This document shows positions 10,550-19,565 of a DNA stretch of 64,000 nucleotides, piece after piece. The DNA is taken from positions 3,038,001 through 3,102,000 of the forward strand of contig NC_014934.1 in the NCBI RefSeq assembly GCF_000186265.1, in the 5' to 3' direction. The DNA is from Cellulophaga algicola DSM 14237. Its GTDB lineage: Bacteria > Bacteroidota > Bacteroidia > Flavobacteriales > Flavobacteriaceae. The stretch's first letter is position 1, and each line of letters begins with the position of its first letter. The notes below the pieces were generated by a model. The model was given only the letters and a program-made list of their open reading frames with translations. It ran no database searches and had not been told where the DNA came from. Both the position numbers and the translations under genes were made by a program.

Positions 10550-11542
10550 TTATCTAATTACTCTGCTAATAGCGTGAATAATTCCGTTAGATGCTTGTAC
10601 ATCTGCTATAATGATAGGATTTAGTGTTGTATCATTTCCTGGTCCTACAATTCCAGCTGGTGCTGCGTTAATGGTGATATCACTACCTCCTAATGTAGCT
10701 ACAGTTTGACCGTCTAAGGCGGCTAATTCTGTAGAAACTACGTTGGCACCGGTAACTACATGTAATTCTAGAACTGTTTGTAGCGTAGCAACAGGAACAT
10801 CGCTCAATTGTGATAATTCCAAATCTGTTAAAAGCGCAGTAAACGCATCATTGGTTGGCGCGAATACAGTGAATGGTGCTGGTGCAGTACCATTTGCGGT
10901 GCTTAAAGCGGCAACATATTCAAATGATGAATCAGCTGTTAAGGCAGCTACTAGAGAAGAAAAACGAGCATCTGCCAAGGCAAAATCAACGACTGAAGGT
11001 AAGGTAATCACAGCATCTACTTTATGTATTACACCATTACTTGCTTGAATGTCTGCATCGATAACTTCTGAAATTCCATTAAAGGTAACGCCGCCTTCGG
11101 TTTTAAAATAAATACTCATGTGCGTGTCTGCTTTGGCTCCATTCGCTAGAGTAGAAGCGTAGTAGTTTCCTTGGGTGGTAAGCGCAGCTAAATCTGCAGC
11201 TTCAATCTTACCACTAATTACATGATTTAATAATACTTGTGTCAATACATCTGTTGGGATGTCCTGTAAAGTATTGTCACCCAAAAAAGCATCAAAAGCT
11301 TCATTAGTTGGTGCTAATACGGTAAATGGCCCATCGCCCTGTAATACAGCTGGTAATCCGCCATCTGCTGCAGTAAGCGCCGCTATTAAACTAGATAAGT
11401 TTGGATCTGCACTAGCTAGTGCTGTTATAGTAGTAGACTCTTGTACGACCGGATCATCAGAATCATCATCATTACATGCTGCAGCAAAAGTTAATAAAAA
11501 GAGACCTAAAAAAACGGATTTAAAGTTGAAATTGTTTTTCAT
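10550..11542 (-). CDS. Fasciclin (FAS1) domain lipoprotein, two FAS1 repeats
   Basis: A 330-residue surface or periplasmic lipoprotein. The signal peptide ends in the lipobox FAAAC, followed by the acidic run NDDDSDDP, which resembles the flavobacterial lipoprotein surface-export signal (Cys then acidic residues). Two FAS1 domains follow, at about 37-180 and 185-330. Each has the H1 motif (FTVLAPTNEAFDAFL, FTVFAPTNDAFTALL) and the H2 region with a L.NHV or L.LHV core and an ASNG(V/I)IH ending. FAS1 domains mediate adhesion to polymers or other proteins; the partner here is unknown. The gene is alone, with its own terminator. Confidence 0.92.
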   Translation of the reverse strand: MKNNFNFKSVFLGLFLLTFAAACNDDDSDDPVVQESTTITALASADPNLSSLIAALTAADGGLPAVLQGDGPFTVLAPTNEAFDAFLGDNTLQDIPTDVLTQVLLNHVISGKIEAADLAALTTQGNYYASTLANGAKADTHMSIYFKTEGGVTFNGISEVIDADIQASNGVIHKVDAVITLPSVVDFALADARFSSLVAALTADSSFEYVAALSTANGTAPAPFTVFAPTNDAFTALLTDLELSQLSDVPVATLQTVLELHVVTGANVVSTELAALDGQTVATLGGSDITINAAPAGIVGPGNDTTLNPIIIADVQASNGIIHAISRVIR

Positions 11543-11595
11543 AATTTTTAATTTTAAATAAATGTTTAGTGTTTTGAGTTAATTGCTAAACAATA

Positions 11596-11603
11596 TAAAG
11601 ATA
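11596..11603 (-). promoter_or_regulatory. Possible variant -7 element (TATCTTTA) for the fasciclin gene
   Basis: The minus strand reads TATCTTTA, one base from TAnnTTTG, 53 nt upstream of the ATG. The same octamer precedes the MATE gene and all four copies of the small secreted protein family, which makes it more credible than a single match. Confidence 0.35.
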
Positions 11604-11763
11604 TAATAATTATAAAAGGTTGCGTTTGTTTAATTTATTTTAATAAAACTTTAACAAAATAAAAAAGTAATAGGAGTTAATAATTCAGTCACTAAAATAA
11701 AAAAGCCCTCAATGAAATTATTATCCATGGGCACGACTAAGTGTTTTTGAGCATCTAATTTTG

Positions 11764-11771
11764 TATTTTTG
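11764..11771 (+). promoter_or_regulatory. Flavobacterial -7 element for mnmA
   Basis: TATTTTTG, a perfect TAnnTTTG match, 20 nt upstream of the mnmA ATG at 11792. Confidence 0.6.
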
Positions 11772-11791
11772 TGCTCCTATTTATTTAAAAA

Positions 11792-12982
11792 ATGAAAAAA
11801 GTTGTTGTTGGCCTTTCTGGTGGTGTTGATTCTAGTGTTGCTGCTTACTTATTAAAAGAGCAAGGGTATGAAGTGATTGGTCTTTTTATGAAAAACTGGC
11901 ACGATGATACCGTAACCATATCCGATGAATGTCCTTGGCTAGAAGATAGTAATGATGCGATGATTGTTGCAGAAAAATTAGGAATTCCTTTTCAAACCGT
12001 AGATCTAAGTGCGGAATATAAAGAGCGTATTGTTGATTATATGTTTGATGAGTATGCTAAAGGGCGTACGCCAAATCCAGATGTGCTTTGCAATCGAGAA
12101 ATAAAATTTGATGTTTTTATGAAGATCGCGCTGCAATTGGGAGCAGATTATGTTGCTACTGGGCATTACTGTAAAAAAGGAATTATTAAAAATAGTGATG
12201 GTTCAGAAACGTATCAGCTTTTAGCGGGAGAAGATCCTAATAAAGATCAATCATACTTTTTGTGTCAGTTGTCACAAGAACAGTTGGCGAAAACGCTATT
12301 TCCTGTAGGGGAGTTATTAAAACCTGAGGTTCGTAGAATTGCTGCGGCAAATGAATTGATTACGGCTGATAAAAAAGACTCGCAAGGACTTTGTTTTATT
12401 GGAAAAGTACGTTTGCCCGATTTTTTACAACAAAAATTAAAACCGAAAAAAGGAGTAATTATAGAGGTTCCTTCAACGATAGCGCACTTTCAAGAAGCGC
12501 CTACTGAGTTTTTAAATAAAAATGAAGAATTAGCCTATTTTGCGAAGAAACCAATTTATCATCTAACAGATGGTAAAGTAGTAGGGAACCATCAAGGAGC
12601 TCATTATTTTACCAAAGGACAACGTAAAGGCTTAGATGTTGGTGGTACTAAAGAACCTTTGTTTGTTATAGAAACAGATGTTGATGAAAATATTATTTAT
12701 ACAGGTCAAGGTAAAGCCCATCCAGGTTTGTATAGAAGAACCTTATTTGTTTCAGATGCAGAATTGCACTGGGTACGAACAGATCTAGCACTTAAAATGG
12801 ATGATTCTTTACAAGTACTGGCGCGTATACGTTACCGCCAAGAATTGCAGAAAGCAACATTATATAAAGTTGAAGGGGGTATGTATGTAGATTTTGAAGA
12901 AAAACAATCTGCTATAACCGAAGGGCAATTTGTAGCTTGGTATCTAAAAGATGATCTGATAGGTTCTGGTGTAATTTCATAA
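11792..12982 (+). CDS. mnmA: tRNA-specific 2-thiouridylase MnmA
   Basis: Adds sulfur to uridine-34 of Lys, Glu and Gln tRNAs, using ATP and a persulfide relay. The 396-residue product begins [20 protein letters not shown] with the PP-loop SGGVDSS. The two catalytic cysteines are in [13 protein letters not shown] and [10 protein letters not shown], and GHYC and DQSYFL match the family. The C-terminal part forms the usual beta-barrel RNA-binding domains. It leads a likely three-gene operon with the nitronate monooxygenase (3-nt gap) and mazG. Confidence 0.97.
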   Translation: MKKVVVGLSGGVDSSVAAYLLKEQGYEVIGLFMKNWHDDTVTISDECPWLEDSNDAMIVAEKLGIPFQTVDLSAEYKERIVDYMFDEYAKGRTPNPDVLCNREIKFDVFMKIALQLGADYVATGHYCKKGIIKNSDGSETYQLLAGEDPNKDQSYFLCQLSQEQLAKTLFPVGELLKPEVRRIAAANELITADKKDSQGLCFIGKVRLPDFLQQKLKPKKGVIIEVPSTIAHFQEAPTEFLNKNEELAYFAKKPIYHLTDGKVVGNHQGAHYFTKGQRKGLDVGGTKEPLFVIETDVDENIIYTGQGKAHPGLYRRTLFVSDAELHWVRTDLALKMDDSLQVLARIRYRQELQKATLYKVEGGMYVDFEEKQSAITEGQFVAWYLKDDLIGSGVIS

Positions 12983-12985
12983 ACT

Positions 12986-13927
12986 ATGCAAAATAGAATT
13001 ACAGAATTATTTGATATTCAATATCCTATTATCCAAGGAGGTATGATTTGGGCCAGTGGATGGCGTTTAGCCTCTGCTGTTTCTAACGCCGGAGGCTTGG
13101 GTATTATTGGTGCCGGGTCTATGTATCCGGAGGTCCTGCGAGAACATATTCTTAAATGTCAAAATGCTACTGATAAACCCTTTGCAGTTAATATTCCCAT
13201 GTTATATCCAGATTTGGAGCAACTCATGAATATTATTGTTGAGTTGGGAGTGAAAATAGTATTTACCTCTGCTGGGAATCCTAAAACGTGGACTTCTTTT
13301 TTCAAGGAAAAAGGCATTACCGTAGTGCATGTAGTGAGTAGTGTAAAATTTGCATTGAAAGCGCAAGAAGCAGGAGTAGATGCTATTGTAGCCGAAGGTT
13401 TTGAAGCTGGAGGTCATAATGGAAGAGATGAAACAACGACCTTAACCCTTATTCCTTCCGTAAAAGAAAAAATTTCTATTCCAGTAATAGCTGCAGGGGG
13501 TATTGCTACAGGTAGTGCTATGCTTGCAGTTATGGTTTTAGGAGCAGATGGAGTGCAAGTGGGGAGTCGGTTTGTAGCAAGTACGGAAGCGTCATCACAT
13601 CAAGCTTTTAAAGAGAAAGTAGTTGAAATAGGAGAAGGCGATACACATTTGACTTTAAAGGAACTAGCGCCAGTACGTTTGATAAAAAATACATTTTACG
13701 AGGAGGTGCAACGTACATATGCAGATGGCGCTACCAAAGATGATTTAGTCGCTCTTTTAGGAAGAGCACGTGCCAAACGCGGTATGTTTGAAGGAGATAT
13801 GGAAGCGGGTGAATTAGAAATTGGCCAAGTATCGTCGCTGATTCATGATATAAAACCAGCGAAAATTATTGTAGAAGATATGGTTCGAGAATTTGAAGCA
13901 GCAAAAGAAAGAGTAAGGACCATTTAA
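12986..13927 (+). CDS. Nitronate monooxygenase family FMN oxidoreductase
   Basis: A 313-residue TIM-barrel flavoprotein of the NMO/FabK family. Visible are QYPIIQGGMIWASGWRLA at the N-terminus, NAGGLGIIGAG, AEGFEAGGHNGRDE (the GGH catalytic or FMN segment) and AAGGIATG with GADGVQVGSRFV (phosphate binding). Family members oxidise nitronates or, as FabK, reduce enoyl-ACP; the sequence alone does not separate the two. It starts 3 nt after mnmA and is followed 13 nt later by mazG, so it is probably co-transcribed. Confidence 0.88.
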   Translation: MQNRITELFDIQYPIIQGGMIWASGWRLASAVSNAGGLGIIGAGSMYPEVLREHILKCQNATDKPFAVNIPMLYPDLEQLMNIIVELGVKIVFTSAGNPKTWTSFFKEKGITVVHVVSSVKFALKAQEAGVDAIVAEGFEAGGHNGRDETTTLTLIPSVKEKISIPVIAAGGIATGSAMLAVMVLGADGVQVGSRFVASTEASSHQAFKEKVVEIGEGDTHLTLKELAPVRLIKNTFYEEVQRTYADGATKDDLVALLGRARAKRGMFEGDMEAGELEIGQVSSLIHDIKPAKIIVEDMVREFEAAKERVRTI

Positions 13928-13940
13928 AGAATACACGGAC

Positions 13941-14714
13941 ATGAATTCTCGAAAAAAACAATTAGAGGCTTTTGATAGACTACTAACAATAATGGATGAA
14001 TTAAGGACGCAATGTCCATGGGATAAAAAACAAACCATGGAAACCTTAAGGCATTTAACGATAGAAGAAACCTATGAATTAGGTGACGCTATCCTTGAAA
14101 ACAATTTGCAAGAAGTAAAAAAGGAATTAGGAGATGTTTTGCTACACATCGTATTTTACGCCAAAATAGGAAGTGAAACCAATGACTTTGATATTGCCGA
14201 TGTTGCCAATGAAATTTGTGATAAACTCATTCATAGGCATCCACATATCTATGGCGATGTTAAGGTTGAAAATGAAGAAGAGGTAAAACAAAACTGGGAA
14301 AAGTTAAAGCTTAAGGAAGGTAGAAAAAGTGTTTTAGAAGGTGTTCCAAAAGGTTTGCCTGCTTTGGTAAAAGCAAGTAGAATACAAGATAAGGTTGCTG
14401 CGGTTGGTTTTGATTGGGAACGACCAGAACAAGTATGGGAGAAAGTACAAGAAGAATTACAGGAGTTGCATGAAGAAGTTGAAAAGAAAGATGCAGATGC
14501 AATGGAGGCGGAGTTTGGTGATGTTTTTTTCTCGCTAGTAAACTATGCTCGTTTTTTAAAAATAAATCCTGAAAATGCTTTAGAACGCACAAATAAGAAG
14601 TTTATAGGCAGGTTTCAATACCTTGAAAGTAAAGCTAAAACATTAGGGAAAGAATTAAAAGATATGACTTTAGCAGAAATGGATGTATTCTGGGAAGAGG
14701 CTAAAAAACATTAA
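13941..14714 (+). CDS. mazG: Nucleoside triphosphate pyrophosphohydrolase MazG
   Basis: Hydrolyses NTPs and dNTPs to monophosphates, acting as a house-cleaning and stringent-response modulating enzyme. The 257-residue protein has the two tandem MazG domains of the E. coli type: the first has CPWDKKQTMETLRHLTIEE and ELGDVLLHIVFYAKI, the second has EEVEKKDADAMEAEFGDVFFSLVNYARF. The ExxE...ExxD metal-binding sets are present in both. Last gene of the mnmA operon. Confidence 0.95.
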   Translation: MNSRKKQLEAFDRLLTIMDELRTQCPWDKKQTMETLRHLTIEETYELGDAILENNLQEVKKELGDVLLHIVFYAKIGSETNDFDIADVANEICDKLIHRHPHIYGDVKVENEEEVKQNWEKLKLKEGRKSVLEGVPKGLPALVKASRIQDKVAAVGFDWERPEQVWEKVQEELQELHEEVEKKDADAMEAEFGDVFFSLVNYARFLKINPENALERTNKKFIGRFQYLESKAKTLGKELKDMTLAEMDVFWEEAKKH

Positions 14715-14762
14715 AATTTAAATAAAGAATTTTAATTGAAAGATTTAGAAAAACTAAGCGTG

Positions 14763-14770
14763 TATCTTTA
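14763..14770 (+). promoter_or_regulatory. Possible variant -7 element (TATCTTTA) for the MATE gene
   Basis: TATCTTTA lies 23 nt upstream of the TTG start of the MATE gene. It is one base off TAnnTTTG. Confidence 0.35.
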
Positions 14771-14793
14771 CCGCCCAATAAATAAATAACCTT

Positions 14794-16164
14794 TTGTTAC
14801 AACAATATACCAAAGAATTTAAATACAATTTGACCCTAGCGGTTCCTGTTATTTTGGGGATGCTGGGGCATACATTTGTTCAGCTTGCAGATAATATCAT
14901 GGTAGGGCAATTGGGTACTGCGGAACTAGCTGCAGTATCATTAGGGAATAGTTTTGTTTTCGTAGCGATGTCTTTGGGAATTGGCTTTTCTACCGCAATA
15001 ACTCCTTTAGTAGCAGAAGCAGATGCTGCGGGGAAAAAACAAGAGGGAAAAAGCGCCTTAAAACACGGTTTGTTACTCTGCACTGTTTTAGGTTTGTTTT
15101 TATTTGGAGTCATTATGTTGGCCAAACCGGTCATGCATTTAATGAAACAACCACCAGAAGTGGTAGCGTTAGCAATGCCCTATTTAGATTTAGTAGCTTT
15201 ATCATTAGTTCCATTGATTATTTTTCAAGCCTTCAAACAATTTTCCGATGGTCTGTCCCAGACTAAATATCCTATGTATGCTACGATCATAGCAAACGTA
15301 GTGAACATAACACTGAACTACCTTTTAATTTTTGGTAATTTTGGATTTCCTAAAATGGGAATCGTAGGGGCAGCAATAGGTACTTTAGCTTCTCGGGTAA
15401 TTATGGTATTATTTATTTGGCTCCTATTAAGGAGTAAAAAGAAATTCCATGATTATGTTACAGGATTTAATTTTGCAAAACTTGAAAGTAGAGTCATTGA
15501 AAAGATTTTTAGTCTCGGTTTTCCATCAGCACTGCAAATGTTTTTTGAAGTAGGTATATTTACCTCTGCTGTATGGTTAAGCGGAGTGCTAGGGAAAAAT
15601 CACCAGGCAGCAAATCAAATAGCGTTAAACCTGTCTAGTATGACATTCATGGTAGGTATGGGATTAGGGGTTGCTGCTATGATACGCGTAGGAAACCAGA
15701 AAGGATTGTCCGATTTTAAATCATTAAGGCGCATAGCAATTTCAATATTTTTCTTGACCTTTTTATTAATGATTGTATTTGCAGCGATCTTCTTTATTTT
15801 TAATCAGTGGCTACCAACTATTTATTTAAATGTAGATGATGTTGCCAATCAAGCGGATAATATGGAGGTGATTTCTATAGCAGCCCAATTATTAATTGTT
15901 GCCGCTATCTTTCAGATTTCCGATGGTTTACAAGTGGTAATATTGGGTGCATTAAGAGGGTTGCAAGATGTAGTAGTACCAACTTTTATTACATTTATTG
16001 CGTATTGGTTGATTGGTTTTCCGACAAGTTATTATTTAAGTTTGCACACAGAATTAAAAAGTACAGGTATTTGGATAGGATTGTTAGTAGGTTTAACAGC
16101 CTCGGCCATACTATTGTATATTAGGTTCAATGTGCAGACAAAAAAGAAAATAGCAGCAGCATAA
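14794..16164 (+). CDS. MATE family multidrug efflux transporter
   Basis: A 456-residue inner-membrane cation/drug antiporter with twelve predicted membrane segments. The N-terminal signature AVPVILGMLGHTFVQLADNIMVGQLGTAELAA is typical of the MatE fold, and the second half repeats it (KIFSLGFPSALQMFFEVGIFTSA). The gene has to begin at the TTG at 14794: an in-frame TAA lies at 14779 and the next ATG would remove part of the first membrane helix. The gene follows mazG by 79 nt and probably has its own promoter. The transported drug or metabolite cannot be predicted. Confidence 0.93.
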   Translation: MLQQYTKEFKYNLTLAVPVILGMLGHTFVQLADNIMVGQLGTAELAAVSLGNSFVFVAMSLGIGFSTAITPLVAEADAAGKKQEGKSALKHGLLLCTVLGLFLFGVIMLAKPVMHLMKQPPEVVALAMPYLDLVALSLVPLIIFQAFKQFSDGLSQTKYPMYATIIANVVNITLNYLLIFGNFGFPKMGIVGAAIGTLASRVIMVLFIWLLLRSKKKFHDYVTGFNFAKLESRVIEKIFSLGFPSALQMFFEVGIFTSAVWLSGVLGKNHQAANQIALNLSSMTFMVGMGLGVAAMIRVGNQKGLSDFKSLRRIAISIFFLTFLLMIVFAAIFFIFNQWLPTIYLNVDDVANQADNMEVISIAAQLLIVAAIFQISDGLQVVILGALRGLQDVVVPTFITFIAYWLIGFPTSYYLSLHTELKSTGIWIGLLVGLTASAILLYIRFNVQTKKKIAAA

Positions 16165-16210
16165 TTTTCTTTTAGAAGCTATATATTGATCAATTTCAGT
16201 CAAATAATCG

Positions 16211-16218
16211 TATTTTTG
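16211..16218 (+). promoter_or_regulatory. Flavobacterial -7 element for the 16.2-18.7 kb operon
   Basis: TATTTTTG matches TAnnTTTG, 20 nt upstream of the ATG at 16239. Confidence 0.6.
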
Positions 16219-16238
16219 ACCCTCTTAAAAAATTAACT

Positions 16239-16466
16239 ATGGAGTTTCCTAAATTCTTATTAGGCGATAATACAGATTACCCAACCGCAATATTCGTAAT
16301 ACATACGGAGTACCCAAGATTTATAATCAACCTGGAGAATGATGAGGTAGAATGGTTAGAAGATTTTACGGCGGATGATGAAAATGAATTAGAATCAGAA
16401 GCAGAAAATCTTATAGAGCAAGCAACTGCTTTTTACGATAGAGAGGTAGCTCGCTACGAAGAATAA
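16239..16466 (+). CDS. Small acidic conserved hypothetical protein
   Basis: A 75-residue, strongly acidic protein (begins MEFPKFLLGDNTDYPTAIFV; long Asp/Glu stretches after residue 40). It has no signal peptide or membrane segment, so it is probably cytoplasmic. I believe short proteins with this FLLGDNTDYP.AIFVIHTEYPRFIIN pattern are conserved in Bacteroidetes, but I know no function. It begins 20 nt after a good -7 element and ends 5 nt before the PAP2 gene, so it heads that operon. Confidence 0.75.
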   Translation: MEFPKFLLGDNTDYPTAIFVIHTEYPRFIINLENDEVEWLEDFTADDENELESEAENLIEQATAFYDREVARYEE

Positions 16467-16471
16467 CTTTC

Positions 16472-17041
16472 ATGCTAGAAGAGCTTTTACAATCCGATAA
16501 AAATATTTTTCTTTTTTTAAACCATTTAGGAACTCCTACTTGGGATGTTTTTTGGTTGTTTGTAACTAATAAGTTAAGCGCTATTCCGCTTTACATCGTA
16601 TTAGCTTTTTTATTTTATAAAAGTTTTGGTTTAAAAAGAACACTACTATTACTTGTCGTAATTGCACTAATGATTACCGCTACAGATCAAGTAGCTAATT
16701 TGTTTAAGTATGGTTTTAAGCGCTTAAGACCTTGTCACGATGAAGAAATAGGAGCATTGGTTCGTTTGGTTAAAAGCTCTTGCGGAGGTCAATATGGCTA
16801 TTTTTCTGCTCATGCTTCCAATTCCTTTGCAATTGCCCTATTTTTAGGACAATTATTAAAAGAAAAGCATAAAAACATAGGTTATTTACTACTTCTTTGG
16901 GCGCTTATAGTCGCTTATAGTCGTATTTATATTGGAGTACATTATCCATTAGATGTGATAACGGGTAGTCTAATTGGTCTCATTTTTAGTTGGTTATTTA
17001 TAAAGTTGTATATATTTGCAACTCAGAAGTTTAGTTTATGA
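16472..17041 (+). CDS. PAP2-family membrane phosphatase (lipid phosphatase)
   Basis: A 189-residue integral membrane protein with the three acid-phosphatase motifs: KYGFKRLRP (KxxxxxxRP), FSAHASNSF (variant of PSGH, His kept) and SRIYIGVHYPLDV (SRxxxxxHxxxD). The active site faces the periplasm. Family members dephosphorylate undecaprenyl diphosphate, phosphatidylglycerol phosphate or lipid A. It overlaps the following GT39 gene by 4 nt (ATGA), so they are translationally coupled. The neighbourhood of lipid-linked glycosyltransferases suggests a lipid A or polyprenyl-phosphate substrate; that is inference. Confidence 0.9.
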   Translation: MLEELLQSDKNIFLFLNHLGTPTWDVFWLFVTNKLSAIPLYIVLAFLFYKSFGLKRTLLLLVVIALMITATDQVANLFKYGFKRLRPCHDEEIGALVRLVKSSCGGQYGYFSAHASNSFAIALFLGQLLKEKHKNIGYLLLLWALIVAYSRIYIGVHYPLDVITGSLIGLIFSWLFIKLYIFATQKFSL

Positions 17042-18699
17042 TATCTAATACAAGGTATTGGCTTTTATTATTTTTTATAAGTGTCGTATATATAGCTGGA
17101 CTATTTTCTACGTTGTTTGAAAATGATTCGGCCCAATTTGCAGTGATGGCCATGAGAATGGCCCAAGAAAACGATTTTATAAATTTAATAAAGGGAACTA
17201 ATGAATACCTAGACAAGCCTCATATGCATTATTGGCTTGCTGCGTTATCTTTCAAGATTTTTGGGCTCCACGATTGGGCCTATCGTATTCCTGGAATGCT
17301 AGCTATATTTTTAGGAGCCTATAGTTGTTTTGGTTTAGGAAGGTTATTATATAATGAATATGTAGGCAAAACTGCGGCTTTAATTTTTCTTACCTCACAA
17401 ACTATAGTTTTATCTGTAATAGATGTTAGAACAGATGCAGTATTAACCGGTTTTACAATTTTTGCGCTTTGGCAACTGACTAGCTATATTAATAAAAATT
17501 TCCTTTTAAATATTGTTTTAGGAGCTTTTGGAGCAGGTATAGCCTTTTCTACAAAGGGGCAAATTGCATTGGTAGTTTTAGGGCTTCCTATATTGTGTCA
17601 TTTAGCATACACGCGTAAATGGATACAGTTTATCAATTGGCGCGTTCTTATTGGTGTTTTGGTTTTTGCAATTACAATAACGCCTATTCTTTATGCGTAT
17701 TACCTACAATTTGATCTGCATCCAGAAAAAATAATTCGCGGTCAGAGCAATAGAAGTGGGATATTTTTTATTCTGTGGGAACAGAGTTTTGAACGTATGA
17801 GTGGTGAAGGAATCGGGAAAAATAGTAGTGACTATTTCTTCTTTTTTCACACTTTTTTATGGGTTTTCTTACCCTGGACCCTAATAGGGTTATTTGCTTA
17901 TTATTGTAAAGTAAAAACATTTATAAAACTTAAATTTAAATACAATCCTAAATACGAATTTTTAACGCTTGGAGGTATTACATTTATTTTTATAGTGATC
18001 AGTTTTGCTCAATTTAAATTACCTCACTATTTAAATATTGTAATTCCACTATTTGCAATACTTACCGCAGCATATTTACATAGCTTAAATGTACATTCAA
18101 AAGATAAAACTATTAAAATTATCTTAGGAATTCAGTATTTTATATTTGCACTCATATTTGTTGGAACTACATTATTCTGTTTTTATGTATTTGAATTTGA
18201 GTCTATTATATCTTATGTTTTATTTGCTGTTGCAGGTGTAATTTGCATCTATTTTACATTGAAGCAAGAGGCTTATGCTATTCGCGTCTTAACAATAGCA
18301 TCATTAGCTTCTCTTTTGTTAAACTCCGTTTTAAACTTTCACTTTTATCCTAATTTATTAGCGTATCAGGCAGGTTCTGCAATGGCTAAAGTTGTTGCTA
18401 AAAATAACATTCCAGTAGATAAAATTTATAAATTGAGTGAAGAGCATACCTGGTCTTTAGATTTTTATAATCAGAAACCCGTTCAAATCACAAAAATAGA
18501 TGCTCTAGAAGACATTGAAGATTCTTGGGTGTATATATCTGGAGATGAATTACTGCAGTTAAGAGATGTTGGTCTAGATTGGGATCAGCAGTATGAGGTG
18601 GATGATTTTAGAATAACCAGGCTTCAAGCTAGATTTTTAAATCCGGCTACTCGTAAAAAAGTAATCAAACATAAGTACTTAATTCACCTCGTAAATTAA
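17038..18699 (+). CDS. GT39-family polytopic glycosyltransferase (ArnT-like)
   Basis: A 553-residue inner-membrane protein with about 11-12 membrane segments and a soluble C-terminal tail. Early in the chain are ENDSAQFAVMAMRM (the Glu-Asn-Asp acidic loop of the GT-C fold, where the catalytic acidic residue lies) and DKPHMHYWLAALSFKIFG, which resembles the DKPPL.YWL motif of ArnT and other dolichyl/undecaprenyl-phosphate-sugar mannosyltransferases. Such enzymes transfer a sugar from a polyprenyl-phosphate donor to lipid A or proteins in the periplasm. The start overlaps the PAP2 stop by 4 nt. The gene ends tail-to-tail with, and overlaps by 4 nt, the YbhN-like gene on the other strand. Confidence 0.88.
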   Translation: MISNTRYWLLLFFISVVYIAGLFSTLFENDSAQFAVMAMRMAQENDFINLIKGTNEYLDKPHMHYWLAALSFKIFGLHDWAYRIPGMLAIFLGAYSCFGLGRLLYNEYVGKTAALIFLTSQTIVLSVIDVRTDAVLTGFTIFALWQLTSYINKNFLLNIVLGAFGAGIAFSTKGQIALVVLGLPILCHLAYTRKWIQFINWRVLIGVLVFAITITPILYAYYLQFDLHPEKIIRGQSNRSGIFFILWEQSFERMSGEGIGKNSSDYFFFFHTFLWVFLPWTLIGLFAYYCKVKTFIKLKFKYNPKYEFLTLGGITFIFIVISFAQFKLPHYLNIVIPLFAILTAAYLHSLNVHSKDKTIKIILGIQYFIFALIFVGTTLFCFYVFEFESIISYVLFAVAGVICIYFTLKQEAYAIRVLTIASLASLLLNSVLNFHFYPNLLAYQAGSAMAKVVAKNNIPVDKIYKLSEEHTWSLDFYNQKPVQITKIDALEDIEDSWVYISGDELLQLRDVGLDWDQQYEVDDFRITRLQARFLNPATRKKVIKHKYLIHLVN

Positions 18700-19565
18700 G
18701 GATTCGTCTGTAACTTCGGTTTTTTAAAGTGATAGTAAATGCCAATAAACGATACGGATGCAGTAATTAAGAAAAACACCATACTGATACTTATGGATGT
18801 ACTTTCGTCTAAATTCAATAGGGTAGCACCATAGAAGAACGTTAGTTCTCTACTTCCTATACCGCCTATGGTTAAAGGGATAACAGAGACAATTGAAGAT
18901 ATTAAAAATATAAAAAGATACGCCACCGTATTACTTTCAAAGTTTAATGCTTTTAAGATAAATAGTACGCTAATTAATTGAGATAATTGCACTAAAGCAG
19001 AATATCCAAATGTTTTCCAAAAAATAGAAAGCACATAATTAAAGAATTTCTTAGTTAAAAACCAGAAAACTACAATGCTTAAGACTATTGCAGTAATAGC
19101 ATAGATTTCAATATTTTTTAAGAAGCTTACCTTAAGAAAAATAATAAGAAGGCAAGCGTATATAAAAAGCAATAATAAACCGCTTAAACGATCTAAAACT
19201 AATACGGATACAATTTTTTTAGTGTCTACAGGGAACTCCTTTTTAATAATGTACCCTTTGTAAGCGTCACCACCAATACCACCAGGTAAAAATAGATTGT
19301 AGAACATACCTAATGCATACAGCTTCAAATTACTTTTATGGGTTAGCAATACATTTAATTGATGAAAATATAAATTAACTCTAAAAGCAGAAATAACCTT
19401 AGATATGATAAAGAATAGTGTAGCTAAACTTAAGTATAATGGATCTGTTTTTTTTAAGGTTTCAAAAACATCCGTATAATTAATTTTAGTAAAAACAAAG
19501 TATAGTAAAACAGCACTAATTATAATTTTAAGTGCTGTTACTAGCTTTTTATTGGGCTTTATCAC
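18696..19565 (-). CDS. YbhN / lysylphosphatidylglycerol synthase TM-domain (flippase-like) protein
   Basis: A 289-residue membrane protein with about eight hydrophobic segments and the family segments YNLFLPGGIGGDAYKGY and SIVSVIPLTIGGIGSRELTFFYGA, characteristic of UPF0104/YbhN and the MprF flippase half. It is presumed to move or handle a lipid. It starts with GTG at 19565 inside the last 17 nt of the upstream GT2 gene, indicating translational coupling and a joint task. A role in flipping a polyprenyl-linked sugar made by the GT2 enzyme is an attractive inference, not shown. Confidence 0.85.
   Translation of the reverse strand: MIKPNKKLVTALKIIISAVLLYFVFTKINYTDVFETLKKTDPLYLSLATLFFIISKVISAFRVNLYFHQLNVLLTHKSNLKLYALGMFYNLFLPGGIGGDAYKGYIIKKEFPVDTKKIVSVLVLDRLSGLLLLFIYACLLIIFLKVSFLKNIEIYAITAIVLSIVVFWFLTKKFFNYVLSIFWKTFGYSALVQLSQLISVLFILKALNFESNTVAYLFIFLISSIVSVIPLTIGGIGSRELTFFYGATLLNLDESTSISISMVFFLITASVSFIGIYYHFKKPKLQTNP

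Noticed and set aside
10743-11561. Two open frames of about 100 codons antisense to the fasciclin gene
   Set aside because: They lie wholly opposite a well-supported FAS1 lipoprotein gene, have no domain, and are rich in Ala, Ser and Thr as expected from a shadow of its codon usage.
11699-11745. Candidate terminator GCCC...GGGC upstream of mnmA
   Set aside because: Only four paired G-C positions are visible and the loop is long.
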